Positions 1-10,376 of a DNA stretch of 64,000 bases are shown in pieces; position 1 is the first letter of the stretch, and every line of letters begins with the position of its first letter. Source of the DNA: Agarophyton chilense (taxonomy: Eukaryota; Rhodophyta; Florideophyceae; Gracilariales; Gracilariaceae); the NCBI GenBank assembly GCA_030374765.1, contig JARGXX010000028.1, positions 620,001 through 684,000 on the forward strand. Direction: 5' to 3'. The notes below the pieces were generated by a model, which was not told where the DNA came from, searched no databases, and saw only the letters and a list, made by a program, of their open reading frames with translations. Both the position numbers and the translations under genes were made by a program.

Positions 1-513
1 ATTCCGCATTCTTCGTCCACTACTGTAGCCGCGTGGTCAGATGCAGACTGGGGTCGTGATCTGGACAAACGTCGTTCAAGAGGAGGTTTTTTTATAGCCA
101 TTGGTGACGTTCCTGTGATTTGGAGCTCAAAACTGCAGAATTCTACGGCTCTATCTACAACGGAAGCTGAGTTCTACGCAATTTCGGAATGTATCAAACA
201 GTTGTCCTGGCTTAAGAACATTATCTGTGAACTTGAAATTAGTTTGCATAATCCTGTACCATTATATCAGGACAACTTAGAAGCCATATCTTGGACGTAG
301 ACCGACTTTGGAATGGGCAAGGTCAAACACATTGAACTTCGTCATCACCATGTATTGGATGCCGTGCATAACCGGTTTGTTTCAATTCATCATGTCTCGT
401 CTGCCAAAAACCGAGCAGACATTTTTACGAAGTCTCTGATTGGCAATGCGTTTACATCACACCGTGACGCATTGCGGATTGCGTCCTTAGTGGTCGAGGG
501 GGGATCTCAGTGA
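1..513 (+). pseudogene. Ty1/copia pol 3' end (RNase H), partial, one stop
   Basis: Frame 1 reads from the window edge through the C-terminal RNase H of a canonical copia element. Visible motifs are SDADWGRD, then WSSK and ALSTTEAEFYA, which are the first catalytic Asp region and the TEAE box of copia RNase H. KVKHIELRHHHV and ADIFTKSL follow, typical of the copia pol tail. An in-frame TAG at 298-300 breaks the frame once; the same frame continues to a TGA at 511-513. The stop codon overlaps the first bases of the 3' LTR, and a purine tract (GAGGGGGGA, 496-504) lies just before it. The rest of the element is upstream of the window. It is clearly distinct from the divergent copia copies A to D. 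Confidence 0.85.
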
Positions 514-770
514 CTACGCACTTATAATGCCTGTGTATTTGTATTTGTATTTTATTTGCATTTGCATCACGAGAGCATTGTTGAAGTTACATTTGCAGCA
601 CGAGAGAATCAGAGAGCATTGTTGAATTTACATTTGCAGCACGAGAGCATCATAGAACAGTTGCTCTCTCGTTAGTATCATTCTTGCCTATAAAGAGAGG
701 ACTTCTGTTCTGCCTAACTCAGAACAGAAGTCCTCAACTTACATCGTCTTGTTTTCAACCGGCCGACCTT
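511..770 (+). repeat. 3' LTR of the copia element at the window start
   Basis: It begins TGACTACG directly after a polypurine tract, as a 3' LTR should. It holds three imperfect tandem units starting at 559, 590 and 631, each opening CATTTGCA(T/G)CACGAGAG, which look like an enhancer-type repeat. A TATA-like CTATAAAGA (689-697) follows, then a perfect hairpin. The right end is not sharp: sequence belonging to the next, minus-strand element is recognisable from about 770 on. Confidence 0.6.
697..735 (+). other. Perfect 15-bp hairpin in the copia LTR
   Basis: GAGGACTTCTGTTCT (697-711) and AGAACAGAAGTCCTC (721-735) are exact reverse complements around a 9-nt loop. It starts at the end of the TATA-like motif, so it would lie near the 5' end of an LTR transcript, or near the 3' end in the R region. 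The role is inferred: possibly 3'-end formation or a packaging or strand-transfer structure. Confidence 0.75.
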
Positions 771-780
771 CTAGGACTTT

Positions 781-1569
781 GGAGTCACCGTAAAAAATGT
801 GCCTGAAGTTATGCTTATGTGAAATAGACTTCTTTGCACTCTTTATATGAAACCCTCGATCGTCAGCATCCGTACAAGCAAGTATTTCAGCTCCATATCA
901 CGAGTACGATACTTTTCTCTGTTTGCTGCTCGACCAATCAATAAGATGGCAGGTAGTGGCATCCTCATCTTCAATGAGGTATGGCAAACCTGTTACCAAA
1001 CCTGTTTGACCGTACATCTGGGCTGAAGTTACATTAAACGCTGCTTCTGAAAAGGTAACAATCTCGACATCTGTCACCAGGCTTGATGGTCCTCTGAAAG
1101 TAATAACAGGTTGTAATCTGCTGATCTCAGTGAGGATCTTGTTACCCTCCATCATATTCCGTACTGTCAGTCGCGGCAATTTCTGTTGCATAGCAGAGCC
1201 AAAGTATGCGGATTGAGGCAGTGCACCGCTCCCGAGCCAAATCATATAGCCAGACATTTTGCGGAGCATATTACTTTCCTATTCGGGAGCAGCGTCTAAG
1301 GGCATGGTGCGTCGTTGTTTACTGAGATTAACAGACTTGATGGGGGCCAAGTAGTCAGGCATAGACAGCCTGATGTCAAAGTTTGGTGACGGGAATATTG
1401 TACATGCGTTGAACTGCACTTTGTCGTGTATCATTGTCTTGCTGATCTCAAATCTTTGCTTCAGCGAGTCTGAGAATTGTTGCATTGTCTCAGGAGTACC
1501 AACCATGAGAAGGTCATCGCTTAACTTTGGGATTAGTACTGTGATGTCATTTTCATAATTTCGTTTGAA
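781..1569 (-). pseudogene. Copy B: end of reverse transcriptase and RNase H
   Basis: From 1569 downwards the minus strand reads a reverse-transcriptase catalytic box as LSDDLLMVGTPE, where canonical copia has YVDD. It then reads the Q(R)FEIS palm segment to a break near 1279. From 1269 follows RNase H with GYMIWLGSGALPQSA, WSSSKQRK and, after a TGA at 898-900, YGAEILACTDADD and GDSK. The homologous segments in copies A and C end with ADSKDL and VDSKDL. Homology is lost near 780, where the neighbouring LTR begins. Not functional as it stands. Confidence 0.75.
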
Positions 1570-1664
1570 AACCAGTTGGTTAACTCCGGATACTCGTTCA
1601 GACTATGCTTGCCCCAGAAACCATGCTTCAAGCACTTGCGTCTCCTGTCGACCTGCTTCACTGA

Positions 1665-2358
1665 TTATGAGAGTTTGACCAGTTTCCACATTACGCCTCT
1701 CCGTCCCTTCCATTCGCGGGGTGGGCGTGTGTGCAGTTCTCGCGTAATATGTCCACTTTGTGAGTAGGCCCCTTTTACATCTAAGCATTCGATTCTCAGA
1801 TTGGGTAACGTTTCCAAAGACAATAGCATTCGTATGATGTAATACTGTGCGCTTGTTGAGTCGCTTCGTATGTTACCATTCTCTTTATCACTATTTCCGT
1901 GCGGGCACAGCCTAGGTTTTATCCGTTTATGACCTTTCTCCTCACGCTTAACCTTATACACGACGTGTGAGCTAAAGATGTTTGCACCCTTAGGGACAGT
2001 GTTCTCCATGGCCTCGAAGTACTCATACTTCCAGGCTTTCTCTATCTCCTGGTCGACGGCCTTGTTTAGCACCCATTGGGATGCGCAATCCATCTCATTT
2101 CTAGTCATTTGCGCACCCCCACGTGACTTGATAGATCTCGCCAAGTATCTTCTGTTCGTCCGATTCCAGTATAGTATCCTGCGAAATCGTCTCAGTCTCC
2201 GTTCGAAATTGGCCAATCTCTCTTTCGGGCTCACCCACTAAAAGCTTCGAGAAAAAGCTCGTTGACATATTCTCTGGTTGCCTCATATCGAAATTCTCGC
2301 TGTCGGGTCCAAACATATCAAGCAATAGTTGGCCAGCGTCGTCCTCAAGTAATTTTTG
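1665..2358 (-). pseudogene. Copy B: N-terminal half of reverse transcriptase
   Basis: The segment reads ALNKAVDQEIEKAWKYEYFEA-like sequence, then PKGANIFSSHVVYKVK, HGNSDKE and LDVKGAYSQSGHI. These correspond to PKNANIVSSHVLYKVK, HGNKDRE and IDFKSAFLQTEA in copy A, that is, the fingers and first palm motif of copia reverse transcriptase. The catalytic Asp of motif A is kept (LDVKGAY). The 5' linker (2101-2358) shares the acidic, Asp/Glu-rich character seen between integrase and reverse transcriptase in copia. The frame changes at each end. Confidence 0.75.
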
Positions 2359-3444
2359 TTAATGGTTTTCATTTGCTTGTGGTTGTTCTTCGTGTGCTGA
2401 CGGCGGTGTTTCATCTGCTAGCAGGTCCTCCAGTATGCTCTCTTCGAGCTCCTGTGTGAGTGCTCCCTCTGGCACTAGCCTAATATTTTCATAATGTACT
2501 TGCATTGGGGGACCTCTATTCGATCTTCTGCACTTCACAAAAAACAGTGTGACTGATAGCACTGTAGCTTTCACCCTTCGAACAGGGTCGTTATGTTGTG
2601 AAGTGTTGTAGTATACCCAGATTTGCGACCCAGGTTTCATAGCGGAGCACGGTACCAAATGATTGTCATGAGAACGCATTAGTTCTTGAAGCGCTCTCGT
2701 TGCAGTGACGCTCTTGTGTGCCTCCAACAATTGGGGAGGAACATGTCGCGGAGATATGCCCAACAACGATGGTGAGTATCCACGAGCTAATTGAAACGAG
2801 CTCAACGTTGACCTGCCATGAAATAAATTACATAGAAATGACGCTCTTGCAAGCAAGGTCTGTGGCGAAGCAGTAGTTTGTTCACGAGAAATCTGGTTGA
2901 ATATCAATTTTAACAGTCCACTGTTGCGTTCCACCTTCCCGTTTTTGGAGAACGATCGGGATGGACGTTCATGGATTTCAATTCCATGGGACATAAGGAT
3001 CTTCTTAAGCACTGGTCTGGTGAATTCAGGGTCCGCTCTAAACTTTCTTGGGGCTCCATGGTGATAAATCCATTCTGTTTCTAATTTCTCAGCCATTTTC
3101 TGTGAGTCTCGTTTGCGAACAATAACCCTGTCGCCATAATTCGTACAAGCATCAATCAAGTTGAACACTTCATATTTGTCGTTCTGGATGTATATTACTA
3201 AGAAGTCAGCTTGCAGAGATTGGTTGAATGCTTCGTTAACGTGGCTAAGCGATATTTTCTTTCAGTGTGCCGGCCTACCACCTGAAGCACAAATGTGGCA
3301 GGAGTTCCAAACCGGTTGGCAAAAGGTGGACAGCTCATCGTTGAGGTCACCAATATTCTTAATTATTGCTCTCACCTCATCAGATGTAGCGTGCGTGAAC
3401 CTGTGAAGCTTCTTGATAGCGTTTTTATCTAAACGCAAACCCAC
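2359..3444 (-). pseudogene. Copy B: integrase with HHCC zinc motif
   Basis: The minus strand from 3444 gives LHRFTHATSDE followed by CHICASGG, the H-H-C-C zinc-binding motif that precedes copia integrase. After a frame change near 3200 it reads FNLIDACTNY, FRADPEFTRP (second catalytic Asp) and NGKVERNSGLLK (catalytic Glu). The core of this 269-residue block is open. The C-terminal region after the core is rich in acidic residues and leads into the reverse transcriptase. The stretch carrying the first Asp lies close to the frame change. Confidence 0.8.
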
Positions 3445-3901
3445 GGTTGTCGCTTCCTAGAAATGATATAATAGACGAAGATCTGTGAGATAAAAGTTCG
3501 ATTCTTATGCGTTCATTGTGGCCATCAGCTTTGGCTATGTACGTCAAAAATACCCTTTCATTGGTGCCCATCGGTCGTTGCATCCTAACCGTAGTGGGGT
3601 CTGTTCGGTTCATCGTTTTACAGAATCTCTTCACTTCAAGCCCTAATATCGTAGGCGAGGTGCCGTCTACAATGTCTAATGGAAACGCTGTCTGTCTGCC
3701 GTTAACGTCGTTGACCAAGATAATCCAGGTGGCAATGATTGGTTTGGAATTGGCTCTAGTGTCACCCCATCCGTGGAAATAATGAGCTCTTGGTGGGTCG
3801 AGGTGTAAATAAATGCCCATGGCATCGCATATGGCGGTGGCGTTTTCAATGCCACTTGTAGATTTCGGTGCGCCGTCATCAAGAATAGGTTTGAGATCCA
3901 T
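3425..3901 (-). pseudogene. Copy B: retroviral-type aspartic protease
   Basis: An open stretch of 158 codons. Near its start it has ILDDGAPKSTSG, where retroelement proteases normally have D-S/T-G-A. The hydrophobic-GLE segment (TILGLEVKRFC) corresponds to the flap/core region, and copy A has WVVGRNVTNYC at the same place. The matching LLDDGAPYSG in copy A shows that Asp at the second position of the triad is a family trait and not a private mutation here. Protease lies between gag and integrase as expected for copia. Confidence 0.75.
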
Positions 3902-3908
3902 CGGGAGC

Positions 3909-4885
3909 CTAGTGGATCTCAGCGCGAAAAGGCGACTTCTTTACGTTAGAAGGCTGCTCTACTTTGTCTTCAGACTCAACTGGTGGGGCGTGGTCGTCGT
4001 GTACTCTTGTTGCTGGCACGTTTCCAGTTCTGGTCTGCCTCCTTTTCTTCTTGAATATGCCCCAGCATGCCTTGCGATCCTCATACCAGTGGCCGGGTTT
4101 CTTACATCCAAGGCGCGGGTTCTCTTCTTTGAGGATCTCAATAAAAAAATCGTAGAATCCGAGCTGTTGACCTTTGACCATTCGCTCTGAAGTTTGTAAG
4201 TTTTTTCCAGAAAGTGTTTCGCTTCGTAATTTCCCTTCAAGCCACTAATTATCATTTCAAGCTCATTGCTTCCTAACATCGATGAAAGCTTATGATGCTT
4301 CCTGTTCGCACCAGTTTCGGTAGTGAGTTGAAAAATGATCTAGTTCATAGTGTCCGAGGTAAGCCTTGCATTGTGGAGCATCAGTATCGCTAAATGCCTT
4401 GCAAACTATACTTTCACTACGGACGTGTTATTATTATATCTCGCCACCGCGCCCTTAATCCTTGCTGCGAATGAAAAAACTTTCTCAATGTCCTCTCTTT
4501 GACAATTTTGTACTGCGGTGAGTAGATCCAGTTCGCATTTTACTACCTCTGTTCGGGAATCGGTTGCAATGATCTTGATGAAGACCTCAATCATTTAGTT
4601 TTTGTGTTTACTGTTCTCGTCAAAATCCAGAGAAATAGTGCCATCGGATTCCGACTCACTAAGCAGTTCATTTGCAGTAGCATCACAGCGCAAGTAATCT
4701 AGGCACCCAGCGCCGCGGCAAATGGCTTTGAACTTTGTCTCTACTTCAGCAAAAGAAGCAATCATTTTCATCCAAATCCTTAACGATTGCCGATATTCCA
4801 CCTTCGACGTCACGTTTGTTACAAACCTCGGTGCATTATTGACGTTGCAAGCTGAATCAGTTGATGGAGCGCCCTCTGGGCCCAT
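3909..4885 (-). pseudogene. Copy B: gag region
   Basis: The reading frame starts MGPEGAP at 4885, with the ATG inside the primer-binding site. Gag runs as helical, charged sequence in one frame through 4595, 4406 and about 4000, interrupted by stops, then shifts frame to a degenerate zinc knuckle (LGCKKPGHWYEDRKAC, about 4100). The knuckle keeps one Cys and the His; the usual last Cys position is Arg. Copy A has His at that position. Confidence 0.7.
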
Positions 4886-4888
4886 AAC
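4876..4888 (-). other. Primer-binding site of copy B (initiator tRNA-Met anticodon arm)
   Basis: On the minus strand this reads GTTATGGGCCCAG. It is the reverse complement of CTGGGCCCATAAC, the anticodon stem-loop of animal-type initiator tRNA-Met. The same type of site is established for Drosophila copia, which uses a half-tRNA primer. It directly follows an LTR end reading ATTAGACA on the minus strand. The gag ATG (4883-4885) sits within it. Confidence 0.8.
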
Positions 4889-5640
4889 TGTCTAATGACC
4901 GAATGTGTCACTCATGGATCTGGGGGCGGTTCAAAATTGCGCTTGAGAGATAAAACTAAGTCAATCAGCACAAAACCTTCCTTCCCTTCCCTCTCCTTTT
5001 CTGCCCTCTTCCTTCTTTACTCGTTTGGATATTTTCTCACCCTTTTATCATTGCTCTGCTCGTCTTTTCGTACGCACCCGTTGCTGATGGTAATTTATTC
5101 CATCGCAGCTTCCCGTTTGCATGAGTTCGCGATCTTTGCATTTCCGACAGATTGCTTTGTCACAGGGGAATTGTATATCTCAAAATCATTTATTGTTTGA
5201 ATCACGTACAGTAGTACAGTGGTTTAGTTAGCAATTAGCTTAGCTTTTCAGTAATTTAGTATTATTTAGGTTAAAGTAATTAGATAGGGAGGTGCCCTTC
5301 AAGTGCACCTTTTCGTGATTAAGTGGCGAGGAGCGCCACCGTATGTCGGGTGTCTCGTGAGATATATCCTCACCAAGCATGGCCACTCCCTTTAACTTTT
5401 TTAAAGACAAGCACCTACTAGACTACTTCTACCCCTTTTGGTTTCTACAGTTTACAAAAAAGGTAAACTTAGTGTCCTTACGGGTTTCCGCACCCGCGTG
5501 CGCTGTGCATCATCTTCTACCAACGTGGTATCAGTTAGCCCGCCGTTCCTGCTGTACCCTTTAGTGGCTGGTTGTGCCACACTTTACATGTATTTTCAAT
5601 CTCTTTCTCGTAGGTCAAGCACATCCCACGCTCCCTAGCA
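4889..5640. other. Probable 5' LTR of copy B, then unassigned sequence
   Basis: The sequence opens TGTCTAATG next to the primer-binding site, so it should be the 5' LTR of copy B (ending ...CATTAGACA in element orientation). The second LTR is gone, so its far end cannot be set. A long pyrimidine tract lies at 4976-5030. Two short hairpins follow: AGGTGC with GCACCT (about 5290-5310) and GTGGCG with CGCCAC (about 5323-5340). I see no supported gene. Confidence 0.4.
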
Positions 5641-7261
5641 CCTAAAGGTCTTAAACACCTCGCCACTTTCTCGTTTTAGACAACACCATTTATCACCATA
5701 TTACGGTTCGAAGTTCTAAGTGAGAAGTATGGTCAATAGGATCATATAACGTGGCGACACGTCCAATGCGCCTAGAAATTGTATACATTAGTAGAACGCG
5801 TGTTAAAACGAGTCAAGTTGCGTGCCACAACGAGCAAATTTGCAGCCTTTTTTAGAGAAATATCATATTGGCAACGGCACATTGAGTTGCGATCTATGTG
5901 CAAGGCTTTACTACCATTTATAACTAAAATTTTATTTGGTACCATACCCGTGCCGAAAGTGGGCTTAGTGACTGACAACTGGGAATTGTTTGCATAATGT
6001 GTGAGACATGACCTCGGTACACTGTATAAAAAGTACCAGAGATGAGCAACGACTCCCAGTAAAGGAGAAAACATGGGAACATGACTCTTTTGTTCCTCGC
6101 TTAAGACATTTTAACTGGAAATCCTGATGAGCTAGAATAAAGAGTGATTTTACAATAATTTCCTGAGCCGCCTCGTTTATTATATATTACAAGCACTATA
6201 CAGTTTACTGATCATCCTACCTGACAAGTAATAGCCTTACATCTCTTTCTGGTGTTGTCGCTCTACCAACCCATTTTGTTTCGTCGCAAGCACCACATCT
6301 GCATTCGAAAATCTGTCGCGGTGTGCGCCTTTTAAAAGCGTGGATACTACACAAAATAAGCCATGCACGACACTTATCCAGAACAACCAGGTCCATCCAG
6401 AGTCGCAATGTATCCGTCAAGAATTTCAAGGACTATAAATACCAAGCCAATCGCATACTTGTCTGGGGAAGTACAGCAAATCTCTTTCCTACCATTCTGT
6501 GCTACAGATGTACTTGTGTAATTTGAAACTACTTATATACTACAAGGCCTTGCACGGGGTTTCAATAAAAGCCACGATGACGTGTTATATGAAACTACAT
6601 AAGCATGCTAGCAATGACCTACCCGGCGATCGTCTTGAGCTTCAAGTTCCAGTCAACATCACACCATAGCCGATAGGAGTTCAGAAAACTGTGAAGGTCC
6701 AGGCGATTTTGTCTCTCCAACCAAACAGGAATGAACAATATCTGGTCAATATCTCTGTCTTCCAGGGAGACATCAGTGTTGGGAATGAAACGACATTAAC
6801 GCGCTGTACTCGTTCTTTAATTGGTTGGTCCCGTGCTTTTTCAAACAAACCAAGAACATTTAGAAGACAGTTATTACAAGGACAGCAATAGAGCACTTAG
6901 TGAGTAAGAGCATCACTCCCGGACAGGTTTTTAATAGTTTTTTAGAATGGGGACGAACCGAATCTCTACCGGAAAACTTTAATCGTAACGGTCAGTGTTT
7001 GGGTCCAATTAGCAAGAATTTCGGTCGTAATGAATCCTTCAATAGGCCTAGATTGGCTTCTATCTTATTCTATAGAATTTTCATACACAGGCATGCCATT
7101 GGCTAGAATTTGGCACCAACACCGAAACAGTACACCCGCACTATAGACAAGATTATTGAGATATTCTATGCCTACAAAACTGGGGATGCCCATCTCCATA
7201 TCCAACTTCCACTGCTGCAACGCGATTCGTCGAGCGGCGCCAACAAAATCAGTTCGGATTT
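5641..7261. other. No supported gene; left flank of the gypsy element
   Basis: Only short open frames occur on either strand, none with a recognisable motif. The last 150 bases (7110-7261) read as an open, protein-like frame (KQYTRTIDKIIEIFYAYK) without an ATG, behind a possible splice acceptor (TTGGCTAG, 7099-7106). It runs straight into the gypsy LTR and might be the edge of an interrupted exon. This is weak. Confidence 0.4.
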
Positions 7262-7586
7262 TGTTGATCGAGTGCGATGCGTGGGTGGGATCAGACGACT
7301 GGCCAGAGGCAGTCTAAGCAAAAGCAAGGAAAGAGCAGGCACCAAGTTCTCAGAGATGTCCATCTCTGAGGTTGCTCCCTTCCTCCAGACAGCTCTGTCT
7401 GGAGGTTGGCTTATTTATTGTGTTTCTGGGTTCGCTATTACTCTTCTGTAGGCTACCCACGACTGCGTGGGTTGCGAGCGCGATTTGCCCTCTACTCTGA
7501 ATTGGTACTTCCTTTTCGGGTAACGCTGGGTTCCCGATGCAGGTGCGATGGTTTCACGAGATGCCCGAATGGTCGTAGTATCAACA
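7262..7586 (-). repeat. 3' LTR of the gypsy chromovirus
   Basis: Direct-repeat partner of 13779-14104, with scattered single-base differences and no large indel. The ends are TGTTGAT and ATCAACA, a 7-bp terminal inverted repeat. The neighbouring internal sequence on its right supplies the polypurine tract, which identifies it as the 3' LTR of a minus-strand element. Confidence 0.88.
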
Positions 7587-7677
7587 GTCCCCCATAATCA
7601 GATAGCTTTGTCTGGTTATTGGAAATCGATGTTACGTTCCATTCTGCGCTGCTTTGGGTTCCGGACGATAGAAGCTC

Positions 7678-9513
7678 TTAAATATATTCCTTCATCAGCA
7701 CCGGCACGTCATGCTTCAAAGATTCGATTGAGACCCAATCCGTTTCCTCGTTGCTAAAGCCTTTCCACTTCACGAGTATCTGGATCATACCAGCGCATCT
7801 TCGGATGTCCTGAAATTTTTCGATTGTAAGCAGCTTGTTTTCTTGATACGCTAAATGATCCTTGACTTCCTGAGTGATTTCAAAATCCTTCTTACTAAAG
7901 AACAACAGCCGGCGCCCGTGTACCCACTCCTTCTTTCCAGTCGACAAGTTTTCAACTTCGAAAACGTAGTTGTCTCTGCAGAGCGTGACAAGAAAAGGTC
8001 TGTACCACTTGAGATTCATTTTAGACCCAATGTGTTTCTGTAGAACACCGCAAAGTACGAAGTCTCCTTTCGCAAAATTCGCGGGGCTTTTGCCAGTCTT
8101 ACGGTTTTGTGCGTCCACAGATGCCTTCCTCTGCTTTCTAGGCCTCTCCGCGCAAACCCTATGCATCTTAGAGAGAGCGATTTTTGTAGCCTTTTCACCT
8201 CGATAACTGCCTTTCTACGTTCGCTTTCCATACACTTGAAGTTCTCGACATGATTGTTTTTGACAATTTCCGAAAGCGGAGAGTCCCTTTGAAGGCCAGT
8301 GAAGACGGTCAGGGGACAATTTCCGTTCAGTCTACGTGTCGGTGAATTGTTCAGCGCAGACTGTATGAGAGGTAGTACTGATGGCCAAGCTGTTAGCGGA
8401 AGTTGAAACTCGGACAATGTTACCCGTGCAGTTCTCAAGAGTTCACGGCAGACGACCTCCACAGAATCTATTGCTTCACGGGCAGTACGGCAAAGTGAAA
8501 TGGTGATGGGCCTTCAAACCGTCGGATATCTGTTTCAAGAGTTGGTTCTTAAAGTGGCTTGCCTTGTCCGATACCCAGCACTTTAGCACGCTGAAAGATG
8601 CAAACCAGGCCATCAAAATAGCTGCTGTGGTTTCCGCGTCTGCTTCAGCTGTGGCCTTAAGCCATACGTATCCTGACAAGCCGTCCTTGACGATCAAAAC
8701 ATAAAGAAGATCGCCCTCTCCTTTCTTCATAAAACAGTAGTCGAAATGAATCAGTTCGTTTGGTCTTCTAGCGTGCATGGTGTGTCCAAGAGGCCTGGGC
8801 ACTGTAGAAACAGAATCAGTAGCAATGCAGTGAAAACAGGATCCAACAAATTGCTGAATATCTTCACAGAGTTTCTTCCACCAGAAGTGCTCAGATACGT
8901 ATGCAATGGTTGGCTCGAATGCCCTATGTCCTCCTCTTCCTGTGTGTGCAGCTATCAAAATTCGAAGACGAAGTTCATGATCAGTGTCCGGTATCCAGAT
9001 TCCCCCCGAAGCCAGTCTCCATGGGCGATTTTCCTTTGAAAGCGTTTTCGGGGCTTTGTCGACGTGGATTGTCTGCGACGAAATGATATCTTTCTGCATA
9101 GGCCAGTCGAAGTCCTCGTTGATACTAGGACTGATTGGAGCAACCATTAGCGCGCTTGTACGTCCTATTCTTGACGGGGCTACTGTTCTTGTAGGCTGAA
9201 CGGCACATCGAGTGAGCATGTCGGCCCATACGTTCTTCTCTCCTGAAACATGTTCGATCATGTACCTGAATGCGCTAAGTTTCAAAGCCCAACGCATGAG
9301 TTTGTTCGCTGTATGTCGCACGATGCCAGGGTTCTGTCCGTAAGGGTCGGAAATGTACACAAGATTGGCGTGGTCTGTGAATATTGAAGTAGTTCTTACG
9401 GCAGTTAAGTAGTCCATTCGGCACATGGACTCGACGATCGCGTATTCTTCTTTCTTTGGGACGCTCCATCTCTGGGAGGAACCCGTGAAAGCTCCAGACA
9501 AAAAACACATGGG
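7678..9513 (-). pseudogene. Gypsy RNase H, integrase and chromodomain (broken)
   Basis: From 9513 the minus strand reads PMCFLSGAFTGSSQRW and FTDHANLVYI (RNase H), then the integrase zinc motif (HTGRGGH ... CFHC). The catalytic core follows, with FDYCF and SDKASHFKNQ for the Asp positions. A stop and a frame change occur near 8463-8478, just before the segment with VEVVCREL. The frame changes again near 8100-8160, and the last 55 residues form a chromodomain: LLTIEKFQDI, then LVKWKGFSNEETDWVSIESL with the aromatic and acidic positions kept. Chromodomains in Ty3/gypsy integrases are thought to steer insertion to marked chromatin. The protein cannot be made in one piece. Confidence 0.85.
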
Positions 9514-9686
9514 TGTTGGCAGTAGTGACTTCCATGGAGGAAGCCGTTCACTCGGTCTTGTCCTTTACTTATAGTGGTGCTCCTGTGCACGGTTTGTCTA
9601 CTGATATCGGCGGGAAACTAATCGATAACGCCCGAGGGTGACGATGCTTACTTGGCCTACCGATCTTACTTGGCCTACCGATAACA
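9514..9686 (-). repeat. 3' LTR of the nested copia fragment
   Basis: On the plus strand it starts TGTTGGC and ends ATAACA. On the minus strand it follows a TAAGGGGGAA polypurine tract. It contains ACTATAAGTAAAGG, a TATA-like site. A 16-bp direct duplication (ATCGGTAGGCCAAGTA) occurs near its start in element orientation. Only one LTR copy remains. Confidence 0.72.
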
Positions 9687-9698
9687 TTCCCCCTTAGG

Positions 9699-10376
9699 TC
9701 AAGGCGTGCAAGAAATGGATGAAATTGAATAGAGCCCCATCATAGTTCTCAGCGTTGCCAGTTTAGATCCATAAACCGGCTTTGTCAGTGGGTCTGACAC
9801 GTTGTGCTCGCTAGGGACAAAGTGAAATTCCACCAGTCCTTTCTTCGTGTAATCGCGTACGGCCATTGTCGAAACGTCGATGTGCTTATTCTTGTCTGTC
9901 AGCTGGTCTTCTCTAGTCATAGTTAATACGCGTGTGTTGTCCCCAAGGATCTCTATGGTGTCTTGGGGTGCGCCCATGTCGTTCATGGCTTTCTTCAACC
10001 ACAGAGCTTCACGTGCTGCGTTGCATTCCGCAATGACTTCAGCTTCGGCGGTGCTCAAAGCTACGACTCTCTGTTTCTGTGAGCGCCAAGACACCGCTCC
10101 ACTCCCGAGCAAGAAGACGTTTGCACCAGTTGACTTTCGGTCCGAATGCTTCGGAGCCCAATCGCTGTCACAGTATCCCATCACACTGTGTGTACCACTC
10201 GTTCCACTTGAGCAATACTGAATGCCGTAGTCCGTGGTTCCCTTCAGGTATCTCAGCACACACTTTGCCAACTCCCAGTGTGCCTCGGAGTAGGCGTGCA
10301 TGAAACGCGACAAGAAAGAAACCGAGAACTGGATGTCAGGGCGTGTGCCATTGGCCAGGTATGACAGAGCTCCCAC
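9699..10376 (-). pseudogene. Nested copia: RNase H
   Basis: An open stretch of 225 codons with GALSYLANGTRPDI, GYCDSDWA, RKSTGANVF, WRSQKQ and ALSTAEAEV. These are the conserved order of copia pol from the connection domain through RNase H. The tail HIDVSTMAVRDY and VSDPLTKPV ends close to the polypurine tract. It overlaps the reverse-transcriptase frame at 10336-10376 in another phase, so a frameshift separates the two. Confidence 0.88.

Larger units (their letters stand above)
745..4888 (-). mobile_element. Divergent Ty1/copia element, copy B, degenerate
   Basis: Read on the minus strand the order is primer-binding site, gag, protease, integrase, reverse transcriptase, RNase H, which is the Ty1/copia order. 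The frame shifts several times and stops interrupt each block, so it is dead. The 3' LTR is missing: RNase H runs straight into the LTR of the neighbouring copia element near 750-780. Copy B shares with copy A (29467-34709) the MGPE start, the LDDGAP protease motif, the GHWY.D gag motif and the SSHV.YKVK reverse-transcriptase entry. They are therefore relatives within one clade but clearly different families. Confidence 0.85.

Noticed and set aside
5526-5534. TGGTATCAG, the classic tRNA-Met primer-binding sequence of many plant copia elements
   Set aside because: No LTR end, polypurine tract or gag frame could be found around it; nine bases alone occur by chance.
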